Below the pieces are notes generated by a model. The model was not told the origin of the DNA, did not search any database, and saw nothing but the letters and a program-made list of their open reading frames with translations. DNA of 54,661 bases. Source: Bacteroidota bacterium. Lineage in GTDB: Bacteria; Bacteroidota; Bacteroidia; Bacteroidales; JACABE01. Below, one piece after another: positions 20,049-29,503 of the stretch. Position numbers and translations under genes: made by a program. Where the stretch lies: contig JACABE010000028.1 in the NCBI GenBank assembly GCA_013377005.1, positions 2,727 through 57,387 of the forward strand, written 5' to 3'. Within the stretch, counting starts at the first letter, position 1. Each line of letters begins with the position of its first letter.

Positions 20049-20569
20049 TTTATTCTTTTAGCTATTAAATTTTTATGTTTGTAAAATTAGCTTGTGCTTT
20101 GCTATTCCTTATTACGTCAGAATTTACGATTACTTTATGCTTCATTTACATTTATTATGTGTAAATGTTTTTGCAAAGATCTTACTCAACATCCTCTTAA
20201 ATAATGAATGCGTGCATGCAATGTGTTTTTATTAAAAAACAGGCATTTGACTTAGCTCCACATTCTGTTTTCTAGAATATTTTATATTGACTTCTTCTTT
20301 GATTTTTTATAAAAAGTATTTACGCGAAATAGAAATTCAATTATTGGATTCTATTTTAAAACCCGCTTGGAAAACAATTCCAGCGGGTTTATTTATTTCC
20401 CTGAATTTTCAATGTAAATAATAACTCGCTTGATATTTGGTTTTATTTGACAACTTCCATTCTTAGATTTCTAATCCGAATTTCTGATTGACGAATTTCT
20501 GTGCGGAGTTAATATCCCACCAGAACAGATCTTTTAAAAAGATTAAGTAATAATTTAAATCTATACAAA
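20049..20569. other. Intergenic region between divergent island genes
   Basis: About 520 nt. No convincing ORF. It must hold the promoters of the HTH/integrase genes (leftward) and of the DUF5655 gene (rightward). It contains one GC-rich hairpin at 20358-20390, listed separately. Confidence 0.5.
20358..20390 (+). terminator. Hairpin AAACCCGCT/AGCGGGTTT
   Basis: A 9-bp stem (20358-20366 with 20382-20390) and a 15-nt loop, followed by ATTTATTTCC. It resembles a rho-independent terminator but no gene on either strand clearly ends at it, so it may be left over from a lost gene. Confidence 0.5.
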
Positions 20570-22024
20570 ATGGAAAAGAAAAAAACAAAAGCAGAAAGCA
20601 ACGAAAAAAGTAATGCTTCGGCTAAAAAGAAAATTGAGAAAAAAGCTCAAAAGCAAATTCCTATTGTTAAAAAGGATATCAAAAATGAAATTGACTATCC
20701 CTTGTGGACAATGCCTGAACACTTAAATGACAAGGATCATAAAGATTTGAAAAGAGTCTTTGAATTGTACAAGGAAGGAAAATTTGAAATTGCATTAAAC
20801 TTTGCTTCAGAACTTGATACCATTGTTAGAGATGAAATTCCTTCTGATATCTGGAAAGAAATCGGAGGAACACTTACTTCTAAAGGTGAAGAAGAACTAG
20901 TAAACAAGGAGGCGAAACAGGAAAGAGTAGAGAAAACGGAAGAAAAAGAAGATGCAAATCCCCAACAAAAAGAAACCTCCAAAAGTTTAATTAGATTTCA
21001 AAATCCTTACTTATTAAAAGAGGGTGAATTGTTAGCTTTAACACAAGAATATTTTATTGGAAATCCTCAAGTAAATGAAGCAAAATTTCATACTAAAAAC
21101 GATTTGGAAGAATTTGTCATTCAACATCACACAACACTTTTTGGAGAGAATACTGTCATTATTGATAATACAAAAAGCACGAATGAATATTTTCCGAATG
21201 TGTTTCTGCTTGACTTCAATGATAAAGAAAAGCCCAGATTGTATATCATTGAAACAACTTTATCAGAAGACAACTTAGGTATTTTGTATGCTAGGATTAC
21301 ACATTTTATTGCTTCAATCAAAAACAAAGCTTATCAAAATGATTTTCTTGTAGAGCTAAATCATGTAATTAATTCAAATGAAGAAACTAAAATTGAATTG
21401 AAAAACATACTTTCTGAAGAACTGGAAATATCAGAGCTTTTATCAAGCATGATTGATAACAAACCTGCAATATTGCTTGTAAAAGACAAAGATAATGTTG
21501 TGTTGGATTTAATGCAGATGGTTTATGTGGAAACATGGGGCAAAATGCTAAGGCAAATACTTGTAAAGAAGTATTATTGTAATGATGATAAGGTTTACAG
21601 TATAAATCCCCTGTTTGCTGATATCCGGAAGAATGGGAAACAGAAAACTGAGGAAACCGTAAAAATAACCGAAAATGATCATTTATGTGAACTACCAGAC
21701 AGGATACGGAAAATTTACAATGAGATTAAAACAGCACTTCTTGAAATGGATGGCTCACTTGAATTTAACCCGAAGAAGCATTACATCTCTATCCGTAAAA
21801 ACAAGAATCTTGCATTTCTCCATTTAAGAAGAAAGCAAGCAGATATTGTTGTTATGAATCCTGAAGAAACTACAAGAGAGCTTATCAAGCATCACAGAAT
21901 TAAAACACTTCCTGCATCAGTGCAGAAGTTTTGGAATGGTGAATGTTGTACTATTGTAGTTGAGAATTCTGATAATCTGGAGGAAATAATTGAACTGTTG
22001 AAGATGGTTGTTGGAAAAGTGTAA
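20570..22024 (+). CDS. PD-(D/E)XK-like protein with C-terminal DUF5655 domain
   Basis: The 484-aa protein starts with a lysine-rich, charged tail (1-45), then a small helical domain (about 46-100), an acidic linker, a nuclease-like region (about 165-330) and a C-terminal DUF5655 domain (about 375-484, with IRKIYNEIKTALLEMDGSLE and KHYISIRKNKNLAFLHLRRK). In the middle, VFLLDFNDKEKPRLYIIETT looks like the D...ExK strand pair of PD-(D/E)XK nucleases, but the final Lys is Thr (ETT), so activity is uncertain. DUF5655 proteins of this layout are widespread and uncharacterised. It stands alone between hairpins at the island start; a defence or DNA-binding role is only inferred. Confidence 0.7.
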   Translation: MEKKKTKAESNEKSNASAKKKIEKKAQKQIPIVKKDIKNEIDYPLWTMPEHLNDKDHKDLKRVFELYKEGKFEIALNFASELDTIVRDEIPSDIWKEIGGTLTSKGEEELVNKEAKQERVEKTEEKEDANPQQKETSKSLIRFQNPYLLKEGELLALTQEYFIGNPQVNEAKFHTKNDLEEFVIQHHTTLFGENTVIIDNTKSTNEYFPNVFLLDFNDKEKPRLYIIETTLSEDNLGILYARITHFIASIKNKAYQNDFLVELNHVINSNEETKIELKNILSEELEISELLSSMIDNKPAILLVKDKDNVVLDLMQMVYVETWGKMLRQILVKKYYCNDDKVYSINPLFADIRKNGKQKTEETVKITENDHLCELPDRIRKIYNEIKTALLEMDGSLEFNPKKHYISIRKNKNLAFLHLRRKQADIVVMNPEETTRELIKHHRIKTLPASVQKFWNGECCTIVVENSDNLEEIIELLKMVVGKV

Positions 22025-22047
22025 TCAAAAAGAATAAATTATTAAAC

Positions 22048-22080
22048 TAAATGCCACAGATTAAAATGTGGCATTTAATA
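22048..22080 (+). terminator. Terminator after the DUF5655 gene
   Basis: TAAATGCCACA (22048-22058) pairs perfectly with TGTGGCATTTA (22067-22077) around an 8-nt loop, 24 nt after the stop codon; the downstream sequence is T-rich but has no long T run. Confidence 0.65.
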
Positions 22081-22224
22081 TTCTTTCTTATTATCTTATG
22101 TTTTGTATAAATCGTATTACGATTGCTTTAGGATTACCGACCTTTTTATACTTAAATAAAATAACGCAAATTCAAAAACAATTATGTTTAAGTTTAAATA
22201 TATGAAATTTAAATATAAAATTAC

Positions 22225-22253
22225 TTTACAAATAAAAATTTGTATTATCTTTG
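22225..22253 (+). promoter_or_regulatory. Promoter of the three-gene unknown operon
   Basis: TATCTTTG at 22246-22253 is a perfect TAnnTTTG -7 element. The -33 element is weak (TTT at 22225-22227 or TTAC at 22221-22224). The leader would be about 80 nt. Confidence 0.5.
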
Positions 22254-22342
22254 TGTTCGTATATCATTTTTTATTTTGCATAAAAATTTGATTATTAAAA
22301 AAATATAACCTTTAGTTTTAATATAAAGAAATCTATTTTGAT

Positions 22343-23278
22343 ATGACTTATCATCAATTGGAATCAGAAATAAGAAATATTTTTGGTGATTCTGCTCTAG
22401 ATGATTGGATTATTGATTGTAAAGTGGATGTAAGATTAAAAATTATTGCCTTTAATATATTTACTGACATTCATTTAGCAACTTTAAATGATACGGATTT
22501 TTTAGTTTCATATATCAAAGTTGAAGAACATCTAAGAAATTCTGATATAACTAGAGGCCCAATTGCTCGTATAAATGGATTAATAAATAGTACTTGGGAT
22601 GAAATGTGGGCATCTACTAAAACTGAGATAAAGCATACCAAGAGTTTTTCAAGAATTTTGTCATCCGACTATATTAAGCGTGAAAATGCAAATATTAGCG
22701 GTGCTCTTATACATAGATCTACTGCAGAAATAACTGATGCTGAAGTTGATAAACATATTACAGAATTTGTTACTCATTTAAAAAATGGGAACATAATTCC
22801 TTTTAAACGTGGAAATGGAATTATCTGGATAGGAGATACTGATGAAATTCAACCAATAACTTCCTCTTTTCCTTCTTCAAATATTGCGAGGGATATGATG
22901 GGTTTATATTACGGAATTAATAACTATTTAGTAGAGTTTATGTTTAAAAATAGTTCTAATTATGAATTACATAAGCCTACGGTTTTCCATTCTGAGTTTG
23001 GTCCCCATTGGCGACCTGCTAATACTAATAATGGGTGGGGAGTTACATTGAATCTTCAAGATTGCTCTATTGGAGTTGCTGAAGCTGTGATGAAACCCTC
23101 TGATTGGCCGCGATCAGACAAACAAGACTTTAATAAGCTTGGAGTATGTAATGATGAGATTAGTTATGAGAGATGGGAAGACTATTTTGAACATAGAATA
23201 AATGAATTTAAATTATGGGTTGGTGATAACTATGATATTCTTAATGATTTGGAATATTTTCTAAAAAAATTAAATTAA
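22343..23278 (+). CDS. Unknown protein, first gene of a three-gene operon
   Basis: I do not recognise this 311-aa soluble protein. The first half is mainly helical; residues about 140-260 look like a mixed alpha/beta domain with NGNIIPFKRGNGIIWIGDTD, FHSEFGPHWRPANTNNGWGV and NLQDCSIGVAEAVMKPSDWP, rich in conserved-looking Trp, Gly and His but with no known catalytic signature. There is no signal peptide or membrane segment. The next gene starts 5 nt after its stop and the third follows 23 nt later, so the three are translated as a unit. Base composition is more AT-rich than the core genes. A defence function is inference from the island context only. Confidence 0.65.
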   Translation: MTYHQLESEIRNIFGDSALDDWIIDCKVDVRLKIIAFNIFTDIHLATLNDTDFLVSYIKVEEHLRNSDITRGPIARINGLINSTWDEMWASTKTEIKHTKSFSRILSSDYIKRENANISGALIHRSTAEITDAEVDKHITEFVTHLKNGNIIPFKRGNGIIWIGDTDEIQPITSSFPSSNIARDMMGLYYGINNYLVEFMFKNSSNYELHKPTVFHSEFGPHWRPANTNNGWGVTLNLQDCSIGVAEAVMKPSDWPRSDKQDFNKLGVCNDEISYERWEDYFEHRINEFKLWVGDNYDILNDLEYFLKKLN

Positions 23279-23283
23279 GCTTT

Positions 23284-24216
23284 ATGTACGTAAATAATTT
23301 AACTGAACTATCTTTTTTTTTAAAAGAACAAACAGAAATAAATTGTCAACAATGGTTTAGAAACTTCTTGTTTAAAGGATATACAGAACCTTTGCTTTGG
23401 ATATCTTCTGAAATTCCGAGAAGTTCAGTAATAAATAGTTTATACCAACTTTCAGATGAAACAGGAAAAGAAAAAATTGAGAACGCACTGAAGTTAATAT
23501 ATAAACACCCACGTAATGAATTTAATAACCAAGGATTTATCGAATTATTAGTGAGTATAGCACTTTTAAATATAACATCTTTATTCCCTGATATATATAA
23601 ATTATCCCTTAGAAAGGATTTTAAAGACGTTAAATCAGAATATATTCCATATTTTTTAGATATACACACTTATATTTTAAAAGTTCTTTTTGGCTTAACA
23701 CATGAAAGAGGAGAATTAAAAGCATTAACTTACATTGCAAAAAGAGATATTTTAAATAAAAGTTATATGTTAGAATGTTTTAATTTTCTAATGAATTCAC
23801 CCAAAAATAATAAGTTTTGTTTGCAGTTTATTCCTGAATTATTAGCGCAAAGCACAAGTAATGAACGTGACTACGAAGGTGTTATTTATGATTATTTAAA
23901 AGTATTCGGAGAAAAAGAACAAATTAATAGAATTAATGAAATAATAAAAATACTAAATAATCAATATCCAATTTTGTTAGTTAATAAATTTCAACAGATT
24001 TTACAAAAAAATAATATTTTTATTTATGAAAATGATACTCAGGATGGCAAATTTTATGTATCTATTAATAACAACATACATGCAGTATTTCAAAAACTTA
24101 TTAAAACAGTTAAGATTTGGTATCTTGCTCAAGATACCAATAAAATAGTTCATGAATTTAATATAGTTTGTCAGAAAAAAGGGAAAAATGAACTTTTAAG
24201 TTTTTTGAAAAAATAA
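23284..24216 (+). CDS. Unknown all-helical protein, second gene of the operon
   Basis: This 310-aa protein is unrecognised. It appears almost wholly alpha-helical (NLTELSFFLKEQTEINCQQW, LLVSIALLNITSLFPDIYKL, FINRINEIIKILNNQ-type segments), with HEAT/TPR-like amphipathic helices and no catalytic motif. No signal peptide. It is sandwiched between its partners with gaps of 5 and 23 nt, so it is probably a scaffold or adaptor of the same complex. It is very AT-rich. Confidence 0.62.
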   Translation: MYVNNLTELSFFLKEQTEINCQQWFRNFLFKGYTEPLLWISSEIPRSSVINSLYQLSDETGKEKIENALKLIYKHPRNEFNNQGFIELLVSIALLNITSLFPDIYKLSLRKDFKDVKSEYIPYFLDIHTYILKVLFGLTHERGELKALTYIAKRDILNKSYMLECFNFLMNSPKNNKFCLQFIPELLAQSTSNERDYEGVIYDYLKVFGEKEQINRINEIIKILNNQYPILLVNKFQQILQKNNIFIYENDTQDGKFYVSINNNIHAVFQKLIKTVKIWYLAQDTNKIVHEFNIVCQKKGKNELLSFLKK

Positions 24217-24239
24217 AATAGAATAAAAAAAAAAGAAAA

Positions 24240-26663
24240 ATGAAAAAATTCATTAATATTACAAAAATTCATGATCAAAAAACTTTAAATGAATTACTTA
24301 CTACTTTGCGTTTTAAATTTCAGCAATTTTATGAAGAAATAAATTGGGTAATTAATGATCAAGAAAAACTTATAAATGATTATTCACTATTTTTTATCGT
24401 AGATTTTTTCCAAATATATAATTTAGCTCATCCATTCAATGCAATAATTGATAAAATTAAAAAAGAAGGTCAACTTCCAACAATCGAAGATTTTACGGAT
24501 GAAGATTTGTTTAATATTGGACAAAATCAGGCAGCCTTAACCTTTTTATTCTATGGAATGAAAATTGGGCATCAACCAATAATTCTTCCTCCTCATATAA
24601 AAGAGCTTAAAAATCACATTAAAAAAAATATAGAAAATCATAACAATATTTCTTTGCGATTAAGTTTATTGAAAATATTACGGTCAAAAATTCTTACTGA
24701 GGAAGATGAAAATTTATTGATTAGAGCAAAAAAAGAATATGATAAAAATAATAGCTTTGAAAAAATAGATAAAGAAACATATAGATTATTATTAAATTTA
24801 ATAATAACTAAACTTAAAGATATTTTGTTACTTATATCAGGATTAATGCAACATGGCAATAAGGTAATAACACAGCTTATTAATGAAGATAGAGTAATTA
24901 TTGATTGGGATCAGATTAGCGAAAAGAGTGATTTGATACAAGATGTCTTACTGAATAATAATCAACCGAAAATAATAGATGCGCTTAATAGTATACGAAT
25001 AGGTCGTTTAGAACAAAATAATTGTGATTCTAAAACGATTGAAATTATAATATCTTTAAATAAAGAATCTATTTCTAAAAACGAAAAAAATATTTACTAT
25101 TTTTTATCTGATAGTGAGAATATAATGAAATTATTTCATCATGAACGATTTAATTTAGTGAATACAACTATTAAGAAAATTGAATCTGCCCAAGATGATT
25201 TAAAAGTATTTGGTTCTTTCAATTCAATTCATCGCACTTCAAATGTTTTTTTAGACTATATGATGACAGCAGAAGATCATGTCGATTATAATGATAAAGA
25301 TTTTAAAAAAGTAAAACAAAAAACTATTCAAAATTTAATTGCAAAAAGAAATCGAATTTTAAATTTTAAAACTTTTGAAAAATCATTTGAAAATTTAATA
25401 ACAAAATGTTCAAATGATTGTATAAATTGTAAAAACAATCTAAAAGAAGAATGTGTTGAATTAAAAGAAAAAATAAGAAATTGGGCAGAACTTTTTAATG
25501 AACGCATTTCACTTTCATTATTATCTAATAGATTTGTAATTTTAAAACCCGCAATTGATAATATCTCAAATATTCAAACTAAATTAGAGGAAGGAATCCT
25601 AACTCTTTTTAACTTCCTTACCGATGAAAATATCTTAAATGAAAAAGAAATTCAAAAAAAGAAATTGGAATTAGATGAATCATATTATGATCTTATTAAA
25701 TCTATCTCTGATAAAATGCTTGACTTTTCAAGCGATATTCAACATGAATTGGTTTATAGAATAAAACCCCTTAGAAGAATTCCCTTTAACATAAATTTTA
25801 AAGGACAAGAAATAAATTCAGTCCTTGATGAAGCACAGCTCTTAGTAAGCAGTGAAAATACGCCTTCGATTGATGAAATAAAAAATATTTCAAAAAAAAT
25901 TTGGTGTTTAACTTCAGAAGATAAATTGGGATTAGAACGATATTTACTTTTAGCAATATTAAATTTTAATTTTAATCAATTAGATTATTCATTCTTAATT
26001 ATTGATGATTGTTTCAAAAAAGATGATTTTAAGGAAATTCCTAATAAAGAAGATTTCTATTTAGTTAAGTTGTTAGTTATGCATCAGTTTGCTATAAATG
26101 TAAATGACAAATCATTATTTGATCAATCAATTGAACTAAGCAAAGAATGTTTGTCTAAATTTAAAAATGATAGCAGATTTCAATATATGCATGGTGTGAT
26201 TTTAGGAAGAGGTATTCAAAATTTAATTGTCGTAAATGAACAGATTAAAACTTCAATAAAACATTTCAAAGATGCACTTATATTATTAGAAGAGGACATG
26301 GCTATTAATCCTTTATATGAAGCAACTATATGGAATAGTATTGCCTTTTCCTATTGTTTAATGCAAGATCCTCAAATAGAAATGATAGAAGAAGCTTGTA
26401 ATTCATTAAAAAAAATGGAAGAATTAATAAATGAAGATAACTGGGATGCAAATTTTATTGACACAAAAGGAATAGTCCTATTTTTCCAATCAAAATTAAC
26501 AAGTAATAAATCAGATAAAGAAAACTTATTGGAATTATCTCGACAAAAATTACAAAAGGCAATTGATTTGGCTGAACTCAATAAATATCTTGATTATGAA
26601 ATTAAAGATATAAAGAATCATCTCACTAAGTTAACTGATATTACGAGCTTTAAATTTAATTAA
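24240..26663 (+). CDS. Unknown 807-aa helical protein with TPR-like C-terminus and a cysteine cluster
   Basis: The largest member of the operon is unrecognised. Residues 1-380 are helical. A compact cysteine cluster follows at about 389-405 (CSNDCINCKNNLKEEC), which could bind zinc. The C-terminal third (about 560-800) has TPR-like helix pairs (FYLVKLLVMHQFAINVNDKS, SRFQYMHGVILGRGIQNLIV, YEATIWNSIAFSYCLMQDPQ). No Walker motif or nuclease motif is visible. It starts 23 nt after the second gene and is followed by a bidirectional terminator, closing the operon. Such helical repeat proteins often serve as sensors or scaffolds, but that is inference. Confidence 0.62.
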   Translation: MKKFINITKIHDQKTLNELLTTLRFKFQQFYEEINWVINDQEKLINDYSLFFIVDFFQIYNLAHPFNAIIDKIKKEGQLPTIEDFTDEDLFNIGQNQAALTFLFYGMKIGHQPIILPPHIKELKNHIKKNIENHNNISLRLSLLKILRSKILTEEDENLLIRAKKEYDKNNSFEKIDKETYRLLLNLIITKLKDILLLISGLMQHGNKVITQLINEDRVIIDWDQISEKSDLIQDVLLNNNQPKIIDALNSIRIGRLEQNNCDSKTIEIIISLNKESISKNEKNIYYFLSDSENIMKLFHHERFNLVNTTIKKIESAQDDLKVFGSFNSIHRTSNVFLDYMMTAEDHVDYNDKDFKKVKQKTIQNLIAKRNRILNFKTFEKSFENLITKCSNDCINCKNNLKEECVELKEKIRNWAELFNERISLSLLSNRFVILKPAIDNISNIQTKLEEGILTLFNFLTDENILNEKEIQKKKLELDESYYDLIKSISDKMLDFSSDIQHELVYRIKPLRRIPFNINFKGQEINSVLDEAQLLVSSENTPSIDEIKNISKKIWCLTSEDKLGLERYLLLAILNFNFNQLDYSFLIIDDCFKKDDFKEIPNKEDFYLVKLLVMHQFAINVNDKSLFDQSIELSKECLSKFKNDSRFQYMHGVILGRGIQNLIVVNEQIKTSIKHFKDALILLEEDMAINPLYEATIWNSIAFSYCLMQDPQIEMIEEACNSLKKMEELINEDNWDANFIDTKGIVLFFQSKLTSNKSDKENLLELSRQKLQKAIDLAELNKYLDYEIKDIKNHLTKLTDITSFKFN

Positions 26664-26688
26664 AAAGACTATTTTATTTTCAAGTACT

Positions 26689-26723
26689 AAAATTTCCTCT
26701 AAAAATATTTTAGAGGAAATTTT
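26689..26723. terminator. Bidirectional terminator between convergent genes
   Basis: AAAATTTCCTCTAAAA (26689-26704) pairs perfectly over 16 bp with its complement at 26708-26723 around a 3-nt loop. The A-start and T-end arms let it work for the operon on the left and the gene on the right. Confidence 0.85.
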
Positions 26724-26735
26724 AAATAAATGTAT

Positions 26736-27236
26736 TTAAGTACAAAATATAAATTTACTAAATCTATTGAAGTTCTTTTCAGAAAAAATACTGAGACCTG
26801 TTATGACTATATTTCCATCATCGTACCAACGATCTATATGAGAAATGCAAGACTTCTTAATAGTTGGAATGAATATAGATTCGGTTACAATATTTAAAGA
26901 CGTTCCTTTACATAATCTATTACTTTGTAAGCAGATTTGAAGTCCTGTTTCAACAGGACACAATTTTAATCCATTTTTAAAAGCGATTCTACAAATTCTT
27001 TCATAAGTAACGTAGAATTCAAAATCAAGTTTTTTTGGATAAACTATATAAGGAGTTACAACAACAAGATTTATTTTCTTATGCTCTTTACTTAAAATAA
27101 AACTAGGGCTTTTTAATAAATTTTTCGAAAAGTTCTTTATCAAACAATTTTCATTTATTGCTTTTTCAAACTCTTTAATTGATTTATAAGTGCCAATTTC
27201 AATAGTTTCCCAAATTTGAAAATTTATATTATTCAT
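26736..27236 (-). CDS. Hypothetical protein
   Basis: A 166-aa soluble alpha/beta protein that I do not recognise. It has a helical start (IWETIEIGTYKSIKEFEKAI), a beta strand block (KINLVVVTPYIVYPKKLDFE) and a segment GLKLCPVETGLQICLQSNRL with several cysteines, ending in DRWYDDGNIVITGLSIFSEK. It converges on the three-gene operon and shares only a terminator with it. No operon partner is within 100 nt. Confidence 0.5.
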   Translation of the reverse strand: MNNINFQIWETIEIGTYKSIKEFEKAINENCLIKNFSKNLLKSPSFILSKEHKKINLVVVTPYIVYPKKLDFEFYVTYERICRIAFKNGLKLCPVETGLQICLQSNRLCKGTSLNIVTESIFIPTIKKSCISHIDRWYDDGNIVITGLSIFSEKNFNRFSKFIFCT

Positions 27237-27376
27237 GTTTTCAATGTTTTATATGTTTACTTACATGATATCCTTGTATAAATAAATAGCAATATTGACA
27301 TGTATCTAATACTTTGGTATAACTATAACGATAATTTTTATCAAGAATTATTTATGCTATATTAAAAATAATTATA

Positions 27377-28153
27377 CTAATAATTCCGTGTCAACATTTC
27401 TGTCTTTATTTTCCTTTTCCCAAGAGAAACCGAAACCGGAATTCCTTCAATCTTAACCGTATTCCATTTGTACTTTTTTGTGTATTTTTCAAGCAATGGA
27501 GACGGATAGGAGCTAAGAATAAACTTCCCTTTGAGTTCAGAAAGCGTTTTTAGTAAATTATCGAAATCCTGTTCAGAATAACCTTTATAATGCCCCATAT
27601 TTGAGTTGAAGTAAGGCGGATCACAATAAAAGAAAGAATCTTTGGTATCCCATAGTTCAATCACTTTTAATGCATCTCTGTTATCAATTTGAGTTTGTTC
27701 CAGGCGTTTGGCATAATCTTCTGTAAAATTGTTTTTCTTGTTATCTAATCGCTTAGTAGTTGAGTTATTTTTTAAATCACATCTCCATGTACCACCGAGC
27801 ATGGAAGCATAACTTTGATTAGCCAGTGTCCATATCGCCCAGGCACGCTTAACTTCACTGAATAATTTAGGATAATTGAAAACCAATTCTGCTATCTGAT
27901 GACTTTCTTTGCTGTGTAAGGTAGCTTTAATCTCTTTAGCCAGTCTTTTATAATCTGTTTTTAGCACCCTGTAAAAGTTAATCAGCTCGCCATTAGTATC
28001 GTTGATAACCTCAATTTCAGTCGGAGGTTTGGCAAAAAACACTGCACCACCACCGAAAAATGGCTCACAATAAATACGATGATTGGGAATCATAGAAATA
28101 ATCCTCTCTGCAAGTTTTTGCTTGCCTCCGTAATAGGTTAAAGGAGTTTTCAT
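27377..28153 (-). CDS. DNA adenine methylase (Dam, D12 class)
   Basis: The 258-aa enzyme has the two signatures of N6-adenine methyltransferases of the D12 class: the SAM-binding TPLTYYGGKQKLA (about residues 3-15) with EPFFGGGAVFF (about 30-40), and the catalytic DPPY in FFYCDPPYFNS (about 175). It should methylate adenine in a short target site. No restriction gene is next to it; the neighbours are small phage-like genes, so an orphan phage-type methylase that protects or regulates the element is the likely role. Confidence 0.93.
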   Translation of the reverse strand: MKTPLTYYGGKQKLAERIISMIPNHRIYCEPFFGGGAVFFAKPPTEIEVINDTNGELINFYRVLKTDYKRLAKEIKATLHSKESHQIAELVFNYPKLFSEVKRAWAIWTLANQSYASMLGGTWRCDLKNNSTTKRLDNKKNNFTEDYAKRLEQTQIDNRDALKVIELWDTKDSFFYCDPPYFNSNMGHYKGYSEQDFDNLLKTLSELKGKFILSSYPSPLLEKYTKKYKWNTVKIEGIPVSVSLGKRKIKTEMLTRNY

Positions 28154-28154
28154 A

Positions 28155-28457
28155 CTATTTTGAAGAAGCTACACATCCTTTTAATGCTATATATAATTGA
28201 CTCCAAAAAGCATAAGGAACTTTAGTGTTAAAATAGGGACAGAGCTTTTCATATACGCCAATTAAATGCGTTTCTTTATATTTATCTATATCATTATAAG
28301 TGAATGTATATATTTTACCTTCGTTTTTCTCAATGGCTTTCTTTTTAATCATTAGCTCATCAAATCCTCCAGCTTCTTCTAATTCTTTAGCGAAGTATGA
28401 TAACTGATCTTTAGTTATTTTTAGTTTTTTGCTTGTAAATTTATTGTTTTTAATCAT
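28155..28457 (-). CDS. Small hypothetical protein of phage-like block
   Basis: A 100-aa basic protein, 1 nt upstream of the methylase start and overlapping the next gene by 4 nt, so clearly part of the same transcript. It is mostly helical (KLKITKDQLSYFAKELEEAG) with a KIYTFTYNDIDKYKETHLIG segment. No family recognised. Confidence 0.55.
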   Translation of the reverse strand: MIKNNKFTSKKLKITKDQLSYFAKELEEAGGFDELMIKKKAIEKNEGKIYTFTYNDIDKYKETHLIGVYEKLCPYFNTKVPYAFWSQLYIALKGCVASSK

Positions 28458-29092
28458 TGTTTGAATTTATGGTTGATAATAATATTATATCCCAATTCTT
28501 CCAAGTCTTTATGTGATTCAAAAGTGGTATCCTTAATGAATTGCCTTACCGTTGGTAATTTCTTTATAGAATACGATTTGACTATTTTTATCGGATAATA
28601 GGCATCTTTTTTATATTTTACAGTGAAGAACCTATCTTTTTTGGTTAATGGATTTTGGCTAAAATTGGTATATACCTCGAATCTGTTTTTATCAAGGTCA
28701 ATCACATATACCCATTCACACCACAGTGAATCATGGATAAATTTACTGTTGTCAAGCAATTTAAAAACTTTGCCTTCGTAGATTAATTGCAAAACTTTTG
28801 CTCCGGTATCCCTGCTTAATTCAGGGTATTTGGTTTTGAATAATTCACTTGTTTTGAATTTATTCCAACTTTGCCCATTTATGATTAAGCATTCACTCCA
28901 TAATTTACCAACTTTCTTACTGCTTATAAATGAAAGTTTTTTTAATCTTTCTTTGAATAGTTTCAAATCGCATTCCTTTAAAAACTGTAATATCGTTTTA
29001 CCTTGTACTTCAGGGTATCCATCCCATTGTCCATATTGGGCAACTTTTGTTTTTCCTTCACTGATTACCATTGTCAGGTTTCTTGTTCCCAT
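28454..29092 (-). CDS. Phage-type GTRNLT family hypothetical protein
   Basis: The 212-aa protein begins MGTRNLTMVISEGKTKVAQY followed by GQWDGYPEVQG, a start that I know as a recurrent hypothetical family in phages and prophages. The rest is alpha/beta with several aromatic residues. Function unknown. It overlaps the following gene by 4 nt and lies 9 nt from the preceding one, in the methylase operon. It supports a phage origin for this block. Confidence 0.65.
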   Translation of the reverse strand: MGTRNLTMVISEGKTKVAQYGQWDGYPEVQGKTILQFLKECDLKLFKERLKKLSFISSKKVGKLWSECLIINGQSWNKFKTSELFKTKYPELSRDTGAKVLQLIYEGKVFKLLDNSKFIHDSLWCEWVYVIDLDKNRFEVYTNFSQNPLTKKDRFFTVKYKKDAYYPIKIVKSYSIKKLPTVRQFIKDTTFESHKDLEELGYNIIINHKFKQ

Positions 29093-29101
29093 AGATTTAT
29101 T

Positions 29102-29473
29102 TTAACTAACTTGAAGCTTTTCTTTTTCTTCCCAATCAAAGAAAAATGATTTATCCTTGCCTGCAATTTCTCTGAGTTCTTTTTCTTCACCTTTTAAGCT
29201 TACTTTAAAATAGGAGGCTCCATGGGTAATGTTGTTTGAATCGTTATAGGCAAAGTTCAAACCTTTAAGTCTGACATCTGTCTTCTGAAAATGAATGATC
29301 TTTTTAACTGCTTTTCTGATAACTCTTTCTACTATTTTGGGACTTTTGTATAAATAATCCAATAGCATGGAAATTTCTTCTTCTGAAACCAATACCTGCA
29401 TTACCAATTCTTCTAGTGGAATGATATACATCGAATCAATTGTAATCTTATTTGTATTTATTTTTTTAGACAT
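29102..29473 (-). CDS. Small hypothetical protein of phage-like block
   Basis: A 123-aa protein with no recognised family. It is mixed alpha/beta, with a helical SEEEISMLLDYLYKSPKIVE region and a C-terminal FFFDWEEKEKLQV. It lies between the GTRNLT protein and the replication-like protein with gaps of 9 and 30 nt, so it belongs to the same operon. Confidence 0.5.
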   Translation of the reverse strand: MSKKINTNKITIDSMYIIPLEELVMQVLVSEEEISMLLDYLYKSPKIVERVIRKAVKKIIHFQKTDVRLKGLNFAYNDSNNITHGASYFKVSLKGEEKELREIAGKDKSFFFDWEEKEKLQVS

Positions 29474-29503
29474 ATTATTTTCATTAATAATTATTTGTAA
29501 GAT

